A stretch of DNA of 64,000 nucleotides. Source: Brassica napus (lineage: Eukaryota > Streptophyta > Magnoliopsida > Brassicales > Brassicaceae). Under the pieces are notes generated by a model, which was not told the DNA's origin, made no database searches, and saw only the letters and a program-made list of their open reading frames with translations. The position numbers and the translations under genes were made by a program. Shown here piece after piece: positions 33,886 to 44,094 of the stretch; within the stretch, counting starts at the first letter, position 1, and the number at the start of each line of letters is the position of its first letter. Where the stretch lies: the NCBI RefSeq assembly GCF_020379485.1, contig NC_063448.1, positions 7,029,726 to 7,093,725 of the forward strand, read 5' to 3'.

Positions 33886-34422
33886 AGCCAACTACTAGAC
33901 ATCCAATAAACAATGCAATAAGGGTTATAGAAATTTAAAAACCAACCAATCATGAAGGACAAACATTCTGACTATCTCTAGAAGACAATGTGAATCATAT
34001 AATATTAATAAGTCATACTGAAAGAGTGAGAGACAAAGATTAAGAGCATGACAACTCTGATACACAAATCTAACCAGCAAACAATTGGGTAGAGAATCAA
34101 CATGTGGATGGACATTCATGTTTATTTTTCATAGGCCTATAATGGGACAAGTCATTCAAGAGCTCTTGTTGACATGGATGGGTATATGCCGCATATCATA
34201 TATTGATAAAATGGCGTGTGGTAGGAAACTCTTTAGGACCCACCTCCTGTACATACGGAAATAAACCATCTGTAACGACAAGTTTGAATGGTTCTTTGCT
34301 TTGAAACTTCCTGGTAGCCAGAATAGGATAGAATTTTTTTTTACAAAAGATAGAGCTTCTGCCTACTTCTGCTACCCTCATACTTTTACTGTAGTATTCT
34401 TACTTGAGTACCAGAAGCTCTA
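33886..34422 (+). repeat. Duplicated 5' module, copy b (upstream of ankyrin copy 4)
   Basis: It is parallel to 8641-9405: cagccaactactag, ctctagaagacaatgtgaat, gagagacaaagatt, gggtagagaatcaacatg, tcataggcctataatg, then ggaaactctttaggaccc. It likely holds the promoter of the intact copy 4. No gene seen. Confidence 0.7.
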
Positions 34423-34423
34423 T

Positions 34424-36228
34424 ATGGATCGAAGACTTCAACAGGCTGCTGAATCAGGTAGCATCAGTGACCTTTATGCTTTGATCGATGAGAATCCGTG
34501 CATACTGGAGAACATCGACGCCATGCCATTCGTGAACACTCCCCTTCACATAGCTGCAGCTTCTGGAAAAATAGCGTTCGCCGTAGAGATGCTGAATCTC
34601 AAGCCGTCTTTTGCGAAAAAACTCAATACAAACGGGTGCAGTCCGTTGCACCTTGCTGTGGAGAAGGATCAACAAGAGCTCGTCACCTGGCTGCTCAGGA
34701 TTGATCCCAGTCTTGCTGGTGTTAAAGGAAGAGAAGGCATCACGCTGTTCCATCTCCTAGTGTTAAGAGGGAACGTCGATCTTGTGGTGGACTGCCTCAT
34801 GACTTCTCCTGAATGTATTCGAGATGCGAGCGTGACTGGCCAAAATGCTCTGCATCTAGCTGTGATGAATGATAGATTTGAGGTTCTGCAGGTCCTAACC
34901 GGATGGATCCAGAGAATGAGCCAGAAAAATGCTCGATCTATCGAGTATTCTGTTCTGAATAAGATGGATTTAACCGGCAACACGCCTTTGCACCTTGCAG
35001 CATATAAGAATGATCATCAGGTATGTTTTATATTCTAATTTGAAGAGAGAAAGAAAGCCAAAGATTTAACAATATTTTCAAAGCTGTGTAGGGCTGGGCA
35101 TGAGGCGCTTACTAGCTATTTTAGGTGTACTTAGATACTTGACTTGCATTGCATGAGTAATAACAATTTAAACTTGTATTTACTTGTTATAAACGAAGAC
35201 TTGCTATCTCTGAGTATTTGATCAAAAATGAATTCCTTGCAAGTTATTTGCTCCGCTCCATTATTTGATATTTGCAAAATTAAGACCGATACGAAATAAG
35301 TAACAAGTATAAGATGAGTAATGAGTATTTGTGTCCAACCTTAAATACAAGTAAAAAATAAGAAAAGTATTATCAGGAAGTAACAAGTATTTAATAGAGC
35401 ATATAAGAATTAGCAAATAAAGGAGTAATTATTATTTGTCTTGACAACGCCAATACTTGACTTTTTAAGGAGTATGGATCAAGTACGAATACCAAGTAAT
35501 GATGTCCAACCCCTAAACTGATTGGTCATTTTATGCAGATGGTGAAACTTTTACTAGAATGTCGAATGGTTCAACGGAACGAAGTAAATGGTGATGGTTT
35601 AACATTCCTTGATATCTTAAGAACACATGGACAAATTGATGAAGGTGGAGAATTAGAACAAGCTGCTCTAAAAACCGGGTGCATGGAAGCAGCTTCTCTG
35701 CCAAAACTGATGAAAAAAACATACGACTTCTTCAAATCACCAATCACGTTTTGGGCTTACTGCTCCACTCATACAAGGCGCATAAGTTCCGACACATCAG
35801 ACGAAGCTCGTGGAGTCTTCTTAATTATATGCACTTTGCTAATCACAGCAACTTACCAGACCTCCCTCCAGCCTCCAGGAGGTGTGACCCAATCAGAGGG
35901 CCATGCAGTGATGAAGCAGGCATTCTTCATCGTCCTATGGGTTTCCAACACCATTGGCTTCTGCTGCGCTTTATTCTACACCTATTCTCTCTTACCAGCT
36001 AGAGGTTTGTTGACGCTGTGGTTTTGTTATATAGGAGCGTCTCTTTGCGTTTCTTACGCGTTAGCAATGGCTGTAATCTCACCACAGCCTATAGTGTTTC
36101 TCACCGCGTGCTTTGCCTTGTACCTGCTTTTTCCTCTGTATGTTTTGATGGAAGTTTTCCTAAGGCAATGGCAGAGGCATCAGACGGTAGCACCTGATCC
36201 CAAATTGAGCTGGTTTTGGAAAGTTTGA
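34424..36228 (+). CDS. Ankyrin-repeat / PGG-domain membrane protein, copy 4 (intact)
   Basis: Exons 34424-35020 and 35539-36228 join in phase for 428 residues. The chosen ATG gives MDRRLQQAAESGS, matching the other copies. An upstream in-frame ATG at 34301 lies in the duplicated flank and is not conserved. Exon 1 has about five ankyrin repeats (TPLHIAAASGK, SPLHLAVEKDQ, NALHLAVMNDR, NTPLHLAAYKND). Exon 2 has TYQTSLQPPGG and about four membrane helices, ending SWFWKV. The intron has a normal GT donor and contains older repeat DNA (35089-35515). It is the sister of broken copy 2. A role at a membrane in defence signalling is a family inference (BDA1/ACD6-type). AT1G14500 or AT1G14480 is the probable counterpart. 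Confidence 0.9.
35089..35515. repeat. Older hAT-like insertion in the intron of copy 4
   Basis: The ends read agggctgggcatgag and, reversed from the right, aggggttggacatca. The interior is AT-rich with repeated acttg/aagta motifs. Copy 2 keeps the same insertion without its left end (10050-10398), so it predates the duplication. No exact target duplication found. Confidence 0.45.
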
Positions 36229-36869
36229 TACAACATGTGTGTCGCTTTTACTACATACTACAGGAGAATAGAGGATTCTGAGAGGCAAAAGACCCAACAC
36301 TCAAACATATGCCATGTCCCTTGTGACTTGCAATACTGTTCAGTTTGTAATGAATTGGCTTTACATACTACAGATATATGTAGTTCAATAATAAAATGTG
36401 GTATATGTAAATGATTCCATGCATGTTAAAATATTCAAGTTGTACTTTATTAACTCAGTATGGTTCTTCTATACAGGCTCTAATGTCATTATAACACCCT
36501 TCAAACTTTTTGTTGTTGCTCCTTCAGCTCGGCCTCGAGGGGGATCTGTAATGTTTGATTTGCTCAGCTTTTGCAGGTGTGATCTTCACGCATTTTGCAT
36601 GGAACCATTTCTCACAAACATTGTGTAGCAGCATATACAAATAATTATGCTCATTCGTAAAATCAGTGAATAAAGTGAACTTTCACCCATTAACAAGTTG
36701 ACAACGTAAAAGATGAAATATTTCCACATGCATGAAATTATTCCTTACCTTACATGCATATAGATATAAAAAATATATAGAAGCCAATTTATTACTAAAC
36801 GTTAATTGTAATTAAAAATAATAAAAATAAACAAGGAACATGGCATATGTTTCGAGGGTTTTTACCTTT
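36229..36869. repeat. 3' flank between tail-to-tail copies 4 and 5
   Basis: Shared with 16498-17092. It contains the Alfin-like PHD piece at 36510-36627. The far end (36835-36869) is the 3' flank of the minus-strand copy 5. No complete gene. Confidence 0.6.
36510..36627 (-). pseudogene. Alfin-like PHD-finger fragment, copy b
   Basis: This is nearly identical to the fragment at 16790-16905 (tgtaatgtttgatttgctcag, then ggtgtgatcttcacgcattt). It encodes the [17 protein letters not shown] part of a PHD finger on the minus strand, and no other Alfin-like exon is nearby. The source is the terminal exon of the gene at 41677-43108 or its ancestor. Confidence 0.8.
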
Positions 36870-38735
36870 TCAAACCTTCCCACGCCAGCTCAATTGGGGC
36901 ACAAGACCCACAGTCAGATGCTTCCGCCAATTATCAAAGAAAATTTTAGACAAGAGATAGAGAGCAAACAGCAGGAAGAAGGCGAAGGTCATGGAGATAA
37001 ACACTAAAGGGTGGGGTGAGATAACTGCCATTGCTAGAGCATAAGAAATGCACAGAGATCCCCCAATCCAAAAGAACCAACATGCAAACATGCTACCAAT
37101 TGGCATGAGACAGAACGTGTAGAGTATAGCGTAGCAGAAGCCGACGGTGTTAGAAACCCAAAGAAGGATGAAGAACGTCTGTTTCATCACCACGGAACCT
37201 GCGTTAGCATCCTCCTCGGGTTGGTGTACACCTCCTGGAGGCTGGAGGGCAGTCTGGTAAGTGGCTGTTATTATCAAAGTGCATACAATCAAGAACACTG
37301 CACGAGCTTCGTCTGATGTGTTGCTCCTTAGTCGTCTCATGAAAGTGGAGCAGAAAGTCCAGAAAGTGAGTGGTGATTTATAAATCTCATACTGTGCCTT
37401 TGATCTTGGCACCGAAGCTGCTTCTTTACACCCCGGTGTTTACAACAACTTGTTCCAAATCCAGGTCCTCCTCCTCTCCTGGTCCCTGGCTTCCACCTGC
37501 CTCCTCTCTCCGTTCTTGGTTTCTTCTTAAGATATCAAGGAAAGTTAAACCATCACCATTTACATCGTTCCGCTTAACCAACCGACATTCCAGTAACAGC
37601 CTAACCGCCTGCTACACAAATGGATCCATCATATATATAAAAAAATGATTCTTGGAGGAATAATCTCACATTGTTCACTCATTCCAATTATTACTTAAAC
37701 TTATAGATGGGAAGCCAATCCCACTCGAACTTGCTTTTGTTTACAGTTTAAAACAATGTTCTAAAAATCGCTAGGCAGTAACTAGGCGTTCTATGGAGTA
37801 CTAGCGACTAGGCGGATTATTCGAGGATTAGTGTTAGCAAATTATTGATTTATTATACATTTATATGACATATATTAGTTTTTAAGTTTAATTATAAAAT
37901 TATTGTGATTAATTATCATCATTAGATGTACAAAATAAAAGAAATAAGACAAATTTGTAGATTTATAATAAGATTATTGCTTAATTTAATATATTTAGAT
38001 CGATTTAAACCGATTTAGAATAGTTTCAATCAGTTTGAATTGTATAAATCAGATTCTAAGAAAATTTGTTTCGGACAGGACCGAATTGCCGTCTATACCA
38101 ATTTTTAGAACTTTGGTTTTAAATATAGAAAAAGAAAAGAAAAACATGCCTGACGATCATTCTTAGATGCTGCAAGGTGCAAAGGAGTGTTGTAGTCAAT
38201 ATCCACGACTCTCAATGGTGTCAGCGTCTCTTTGGCTCATTCTCTGGATCCATTCGGTGAGGACTTGGAGAACTTCAAACCTATCATGTTTCACAGCAAG
38301 ATGTAGAGCATTCTGGCGATCTACGCTAGCTCTCATCTTGGATACATTCAGGGGATCCACGAAGGCACCTCGCCACAAGGTCTGCGTTTCCTTTTTGCGC
38401 TAGTAAATGAAACGGTGTGATGCCGTTTCTCCCTTTAACGCGGGCAAGACCGCCGTCAAGCCAGATCATCCTGCGGACAAACTCATTTTGATCCATGTTG
38501 ACAGCAAGATGCAACGGACTATACCCTTTTGTGTTGAGCTTTCTGGCAAAAGAGGGCTTAGATTCAGCATCTCCTTGGCGAATGGTATGTTCCCAGAAGC
38601 TGCAGCTACGTGGAGGGGAGTGGTCACAAATGGTACTGCGTCGATGTTCTCAAGTATGTATGGATTCTCATCAATAAGAGTATACAGCTCATCGATGCTT
38701 CCAGATTCAGCTGCTTGTTTAAGTCTTGGATCCAT
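36870..38735 (-). pseudogene. Ankyrin/PGG gene copy 5 (minus strand), broken
   Basis: Exon 1 runs from 38735 (MDPRLKQAAESGS) to 38150 and ends at a GC donor as in copies 1 and 3. It has a one-base deletion near 38565 (gaatctaagcc against gaatctcaagcc), a TAG near 38327-38329 with extra bases after IQDES, and a loss near 38205. Exon 2 (37608-36870) has GCG where the others start exon 2 with ATG, an extra G near 37433 causing a shift, then an open PGG part (37412-36870) with TYQTALQPPGG and four helices. The intron holds a hAT MITE. Its orientation, tail-to-tail with copy 4, fits an ancestral inverted pair. Confidence 0.9.
37754..38115. mobile_element. hAT-like MITE in the intron of copy 5
   Basis: The inverted ends are CAATGTTCTAAAAATCG and, reversed, CAAAGTTCTAAAAATTG. 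The flanking octamers gtttaaaa (37746-37753) and gttttaaa (38116-38123) agree at 7 of 8 positions. 362 bp, AT-rich, no protein. Confidence 0.65.
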
Positions 38736-39236
38736 TGGAAAAAAGGTTTATTATCGAACTAACTTTGCAAGATTGATGAAGTTAAAGTGAGGTGACTTTT
38801 ATAGACACAAAAGAACCAGTGAGTGAGTATGTGAGATGACTAAAAGAAGAGAGTGACTTTTCACATGTAAGTAAGAGAAATAATAAAGAAAGACCTTTTG
38901 ACACATGAGTATGTTTTATTCCCTCATGATGTTCATAAAAGCTCAGCATCCACTAGCTTTTTTACCAAAAAATTAATCTCTTTGCTTATCCACACATAAT
39001 CATCCTATCCATTCAAGCAAAGCGATCCACCTATGGGTTTCTTAATCATTCGAATATTTTTATAGTCCTGAGCCGCTGGAAGCTGTCAAGACACCAGTGT
39101 AAGTCTGAGGCCTGAGCCCCGATCAAGTTGGTTTTAACGATACCATTAGCATAATATATGGCTTATATTTTGAGAATGCAATGCTGTAACCCCCTTCTTA
39201 AGATATATGATATGTTCCAAGTAGTAATTAATGAGA
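38736..39236. other. Region upstream of copy 5
   Basis: The first ~50 bases continue the copy-5 5' flank. A possible relic lies near 39100 (cctgagccccgatcaagttggtttt resembles the copy-1 terminal codons ccccgattaagctggtttt). No gene seen. Confidence 0.3.
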
Positions 39237-39480
39237 CCTTTTGGGCCACTAGTTTAATCTGCGAGAGATGTTGTCGTGTAATAATGAGACCACTTAACCA
39301 TAGCCCAAAGGATATCTTCTGCTGGGGAAGTCCATATAAAACCATAACTATACAGCCAAACTCCCAGACATCCAATAAACAATGCGATAAGATTAAAGAA
39401 ATTTTTTAAATAAACCAACCAATCACTAGGGGACAAACATTCTAATTATCTCTAGAAGACAATGCGAATCATATAAACTC
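39237..39480 (+). repeat. Duplicated 5' module, copy c (partial)
   Basis: ccttttgggccactagtttaatc through ctctagaagacaatgcgaat matches 8541-8750 and 33886-33995. No ankyrin exon follows. The AHL gene 3' end lies next, so this is either the ancestral flank or a solitary duplicate. Confidence 0.65.
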
Positions 39481-39582
39481 ATGTCGAACTTAAAGAGTGA
39501 CAGAGAGAATGAAGAACAAAGATTAAAAGCAAACAATTGATTCTTGATGATGAAAAGCAGAAACTCTAAAGGTAAAGATTGG

Positions 39583-40194
39583 TTAGTATTCCGGCGGAGC
39601 TCCGGCGGCGGGGGTCCAGACAACATCAGAGCCCTCAATGTGGCAAGACTCTCCACCTCCTCCAGAGACCGGCGGCGACTGTCCCTTCCCTTCCTTCGCC
39701 TCCGCCGAAGCCGAGGAGTTTTCTTGCTTCACCTCCGCGGGTAACCGGTAATACGAAGGGTTGTTCAAACTCGCGGCGACGACGAAGACGGGTCCGGCGG
39801 AGATGAGCGGACCGGAGACGAATCCGCCGATTATCTGTCCCTGAGGTCCGGCGAGCGAGACGGCGAAGGAGTTGGAGACGGGAGGAGGGAGGAAAGCGGC
39901 GGAGACGGAGAGGAGATCGAACTTGCCGTGGAAAGTGATGGTTGAGCCGGGAGGTGCGGGGGAAGGCTGGCGCAGCGTGACGTCAGCAACGGAGCCGGAG
40001 CCGCTGAGGAGGCAGAGGCCGATGGATCTTTCGCGGCAGAAGCGGTTGATGGAGGCGACGACGTCGTTTCCGGAAGGGACTTGGAGGATGTAAGGGCTCA
40101 TGGGAGGCTCCAAGGTGAGGAAAACCGGTGGTTTCGGTTTGTTTTTCGAACCTTGGGGTCTGCCACGTGGACGCTGACGCTGTACGGGTTCCAT
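39583..40194 (-). CDS. AHL28: AT-hook motif nuclear-localized protein (AHL, PPC/DUF296)
   Basis: Single exon, 203 residues. The ATG at 40194 (MEPVQRQRPRGRPQ) was preferred. The frame stays open for 98 more codons upstream, but those are low-complexity and unlike the family. Residues ~7-20 form an AT-hook (core RGRP followed by GSKNKPKPP) that binds the AT-rich minor groove. Residues ~25-145 are the PPC domain (SPYILQVPSGNDVVASIN, CLLSGSGSVADVTLRQP, FDLLSVSAAFL, IIGGFVSGPLISAGPVFVVA) used for trimer formation and partner binding. AHL proteins are nuclear chromatin-associated regulators of growth and transcription. The symbol follows the remembered position of AT1G14490 between ankyrin genes. 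No damage seen. Confidence 0.9.
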   Translation of the reverse strand: MEPVQRQRPRGRPQGSKNKPKPPVFLTLEPPMSPYILQVPSGNDVVASINRFCRERSIGLCLLSGSGSVADVTLRQPSPAPPGSTITFHGKFDLLSVSAAFLPPPVSNSFAVSLAGPQGQIIGGFVSGPLISAGPVFVVAASLNNPSYYRLPAEVKQENSSASAEAKEGKGQSPPVSGGGGESCHIEGSDVVWTPAAGAPPEY

Positions 40195-40479
40195 TGATGC
40201 GGCGGCGGTGGAGAAGGAGGAGGAGGAGATAGCGTGTTGGTGCTGAGGGAACTTGGAGGTCCAATGTCTCCTTTTTTCACCTTTCTGAATTTTGTATTTG
40301 TGTGGTAAAATGGTGAAAAGTAAAAGAGGAAGAAGATGCAGAGTTTGTTGGTAATAGTGTACAAAGACTAGTCGTTGTCTCTTTAATGGGCGAAAGTGGT
40401 GTGTTTGATTAATTATATAATTTGACCAGAAAGTATTTTGCTTTTTCTCTCTATCTCTACTACATGAGTTGTTAATAAG

Positions 40480-41170
40480 ACTGGACATTTTATCCGTTAA
40501 ATTTGATTCGATTCGTTATTCGTTTCGATTTTATCCGAAAATTCTGGATATCTGTAAACTTTGGAGTCAAAGCAAATACTAAAAATCAATATCCGTTAAA
40601 ATCAAAGCAAATCACAAATATTAAATTTTGGAAAGCGGATATCCGATCCGATCCGACAATATATAAATACATGTATATCTTGATTATATTTAAAATTTTT
40701 AAAGTATAAAATTATATAATTATTATTCTAACATATGATTTGATAAATTATATTCACTTTATTATTTATATAAAAGTATTACGTAAAGGAAGAGAACACA
40801 TTTATGATAATTATAATTTTTTCTTAAGTTTTGTGTTATTATAATTGTTAACTAAGCTTAAATTTTTTTACAAAATATGTAGATTCACTACTTCTTTTAA
40901 TTTTTATCATATACATCATGCGAAAAAATATTTTACAAAATAAATTTGTATCAAATTTTTAAAATTATTTATATTAATCAAAACATATGAGATATCCGTA
41001 AGTATTCGTAAATATCCGCAAATATCTATTTATTTTCCGGATATTCGTCTTTCCGAATATCCGTATTTTTCCGAAGCGAAGCAAATCGAAAAATTAGATA
41101 TCTGTGACATACGAAGCAAATCAAAGATACCTTCAAAAATCCGGATATCCAGTGAGTTCAATATATATAT
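40480..41170. repeat. ATCCG-rich dispersed repeat
   Basis: The arms consist of variants of ggatatccg and attcgattcg at both ends around an AT-rich core. The ends actggacat and, reversed, actggatat are inverted. No exact target duplication was found. It is probably a non-autonomous DNA element like the AACCGA-rich one at 4527. Confidence 0.45.
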
Positions 41171-41214
41171 ATTATTTTTTTGGTGGGTGTAAATGCGTTC
41201 AATATGTTACATTG

Positions 41215-41400
41215 TTGATAATATCGAGGCCGTGCCATTTGTAACACTCCGCTCCAGGCATCTGCTCTTTCCTGTGTTGTTGTTTATCTGCTCTCCTCTG
41301 TATCCCTTGATGACCCTGAGGCTGAGCCATCTGAAGGCTACACAGTAACTCGAATATTGTAACACTAGTGAAACAAATACGCCTTCGAGAATGTAAACGT
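41215..41400 (+). pseudogene. Tiny ankyrin/PGG relic beside the Alfin-like gene
   Basis: The stretch gataatatcgaggccgtgccatttgtaaca resembles the exon-1 codons NIDAVPFVT. Fifty bases on, tatctgctctcctctgtat resembles the last PGG helix (cctgctgtttcctctgtat in copy 2). It looks like an internally deleted copy, perhaps the site of the original AT1G14500-like gene. Short matches, so tentative. Confidence 0.4.
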
Positions 41401-41676
41401 ATAAAGCAGAAGAAGGCCAATCAGGTCAACCATTTTAGACAGGCATAAAGAGCCAAAATTGTCAAGTCTCATACCAAGAAGAGAAATATAACTAATTGAC
41501 TATAGACTCCTTTAAAGACGGAATTTTTATAAGAATCACAAGACAAAATTAGTCACAGTATTTTGATAATAACAGTAAAGATCAACAAGAAGAAAAGAGA
41601 CATTACTAACTGTAAAGCTGTTTTTCAATCACATTAAAGACTACACAAATCAAATGCAACTTTATGATCGTCTTTT

Positions 41677-43108
41677 TCAAGCTCTGTGTTTCTTGTTGGC
41701 ACCGCAGCAACTTGGGCATTTGTAATGTTTGATGTGCTCAGCCCTTGCAGGTGTGATCTTGACGCATTTTCCATGGAACCATCTCTCACAAGTATCACAC
41801 CATATCCAGAACTCCTCTTCTCCATCATCGCTCTCTCCACAGACACCACAAAACTCACCTTGCCCCTCGTCTTCCTCCCCATCATCATCTCCGCTCTCAC
41901 TTTCTTCTCTTGTTGGTGGTGGCGGGGATCTCTTTGAAGCCTTAGTCTGAGATTCAGATTGGTGAGAACATTAAAACAGAGATAGATAGATAAGACTGAG
42001 AATTTTAAAAAGAAGCGTCTATTATACCTTGACACCACCAGACTTGCTTCTGCTACTGTTGTGGTTACCAGATTGATCCTTGGATTGCTTTGCGTTGCCA
42101 GTTACAACCTCGAAAATGGTTGGGAGATCATTTATCATCCGGAACAGCCTCATCCTGAAACAAAATTTAGTTATATAAGACCACCAGTCACAAACATGTG
42201 TACAAGAACATAGAACACTGAGCAGAGAAAGGAAAGCTATACCTCTCGTTTTTATCAAAAGAGAAACGTGCACCAAAGTAGAAGGCAACAGCGATGAGCC
42301 AAGAGTCAGAGTGAACAGCAATCAAAGAGACCCAGTTTTCCTCTGGCATACCGTCCCTTGAGAAGTTGATGCCAAGAGCTGGTTCAGGAAGCTCAGGAGG
42401 GACCTCGTCGACGGGAAGATTAAGCTCCCACGACCCATTTGGAAGCCCGTAGAGACACAAGTTTTCATTGGCTGCACACATTTTAAAAAAATAAAAAACA
42501 GAATTACCCTTAGAAAAGGAGACCACACAGAGAAACTCACAAACACTTCAAAAAAAAAAATCATGAAACCAAAACTACTCCGAAGAGGAAGATAATGAAA
42601 GATGTACAAACAAAGAAACAAGAGACAAGTGAACAAACACATGAAGCAAAAATAAATTTACCATCATCACAAACTAATCCCTAAATCAAAAACAGGGGAC
42701 ACATAACCTCAAACTACTTGAAAGATAAAAACTTTGTGAAATCAAGCAGACAAGAATCAAAGCGGAGTGAGGAGGATAAAACTCACCAGGGTCACACTTA
42801 TCGTAAAACTTGCGTACATCTGCACCCACAGAAAAGAAATCATGAATCAGTCAAAATCCCAGCAAACGATAAAACAAAGGGCACGAAGAAGAATAAAGGT
42901 GTTAACTTTATGCTCAGGAATGAAGAAAACCCAATGGAACAAGAACAAACGGTCACAAGGTGGTCAAAGCTTGAGAAAGAAACAAGCTTTAGATTCGAAG
43001 AAAGAAAGAGAGAGATGGGAAGTATTAACCAGTAGTGAGAGCTTTGATGAGACCAGCTCTTCGTCCCCTAAAGTCCTTAAACACATCTTCTGCAGCGCGT
43101 CCCTCCAT
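41677..43108 (-). CDS. AL7: Alfin-like PHD-finger protein
   Basis: Five exons (43108-43030, 42819-42787, 42471-42243, 42154-42028, 41946-41677) splice in phase with GT-AG borders to 245 residues, close to the usual ~250. The N-terminal Alfin domain begins [20 protein letters not shown] and runs to about residue 130 ([24 protein letters not shown]). A Ser/Gly and acidic linker follows. A C-terminal PHD finger (residues ~190-240) has a full C4HC3 set: CGVC, WCDTC, H in WFHGKC, CPSC. Alfin-like proteins read H3K4me3 through the PHD finger and act in the nucleus with Polycomb and other chromatin complexes. Place beside AHL and MIOX supports AT1G14510 (AL7). The last exon is the source-type of two PHD fragments in the ankyrin cluster. 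Confidence 0.95.
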
Positions 43109-44094
43109 ATGCTCGCTCGCAAACACCGGCGGTGATTCCGGTGAGAATGTATGGGAGGTGGAAGAGAAAGAAACCCAACAGCCAAAGATCGGTTTTTTAT
43201 TTTATTTTCCCTCTCTTTCAGCGGAACTCTGTATTTTGGATTCGGAGAGAGAGAGAGAGAGAGGGAGATTATATATTGAGAGAGAGGAGAGAGAACCCTA
43301 GAAACGAAAAAGGAAAGACTGAGGGGGGGGGGGCGCTATGTTGTATCAGATTACAACGGCGACTCTATTTATTTTCTTTTTTTTATTCAACATGTATATT
43401 TAATCTCTATATTAAATTTAATTATACTACTATTTGTCTTTTGTTTTTTAGTCTAGCTGACTAGTTCTAAATTCCAATATTTTATTACAAGTCATTTCCT
43501 TTTTTTTCCGTTATTTTAAGTCAACAGTTTAATATTAGTAGTATTTTTTTGGAGTATAAATTAGTAATATAATTAAAAAATTTAAACAAAAAAATTAATG
43601 GACATATGAACATTGACTAAAAGAGGTTTCCAACCTGAAATCAGAGTCAAGAGTAAGAACGATCTCATGGTCCTTCACTTGGTAGGGGAATAATTATCAT
43701 AATTTTATTTTCTTAGAGGTTGGGGTTAAGGTTTTGATAACCTCTGCTTTAGTATAAGTTAGTAATATAATTAATTTTTAGACAAAAAAATTACTTTTTT
43801 TTTTTTGAAAAGGGACTAAAAATTACTTGGTAAGCGAGTAATTAACATATTTTTTTAGAGGGGGAGCTAAGGTTTTGATGACCTCTGGTTTTAGTTCTCT
43901 AAAATTACAAGTGACGAAATACTTTTTAGACTTTCAACCGAAATGTACCACTGGGAAATAAAATTAAGCACAGATGAAACAACACTCTAATTTATTCATC
44001 AAGGCACATGATCCGCCTTTTATGTTTACATATATTCGAGTCACATTCTCATCACATCCAACTTTATTAGAAAGCCTCCTCCTACTTGTGAGTT
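43109..44094. other. Intergenic region between AL7 and MIOX
   Basis: Near the AL7 5' side are a GA microsatellite (about 43243-43262) and a run of 12 G (near 43323), probably in or near its 5' UTR. Further right, 43545-43640 and 43735-43900 contain related direct repeats (aagttagtaatataatta; gctaaggttttgatgacctctg and a close copy). No gene seen. Confidence 0.5.

Noticed and set aside
35089..35515. Exact 8-bp target duplication for the intron insertion of copy 4
   Set aside because: Flanking octamers (aagctgtg, aactgatt) do not match; only the inverted ends support a hAT origin.
39544..40364. Plus-strand and alternate-frame open reading frames across the AHL gene
   Set aside because: Shadows of a GC-rich real gene; the minus-strand frame with AT-hook and PPC motifs is the coding one.
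40195..40488. 98-codon upstream extension of the AHL frame
   Set aside because: Low-complexity residues without AHL features. The ATG at 40194 places the AT-hook near the N-terminus as in the family.
42718..43135. Plus-strand open frames of 105 and 122 codons opposite the Alfin-like gene
   Set aside because: Antisense shadows across introns and exon 2 of the minus-strand gene; no domain.
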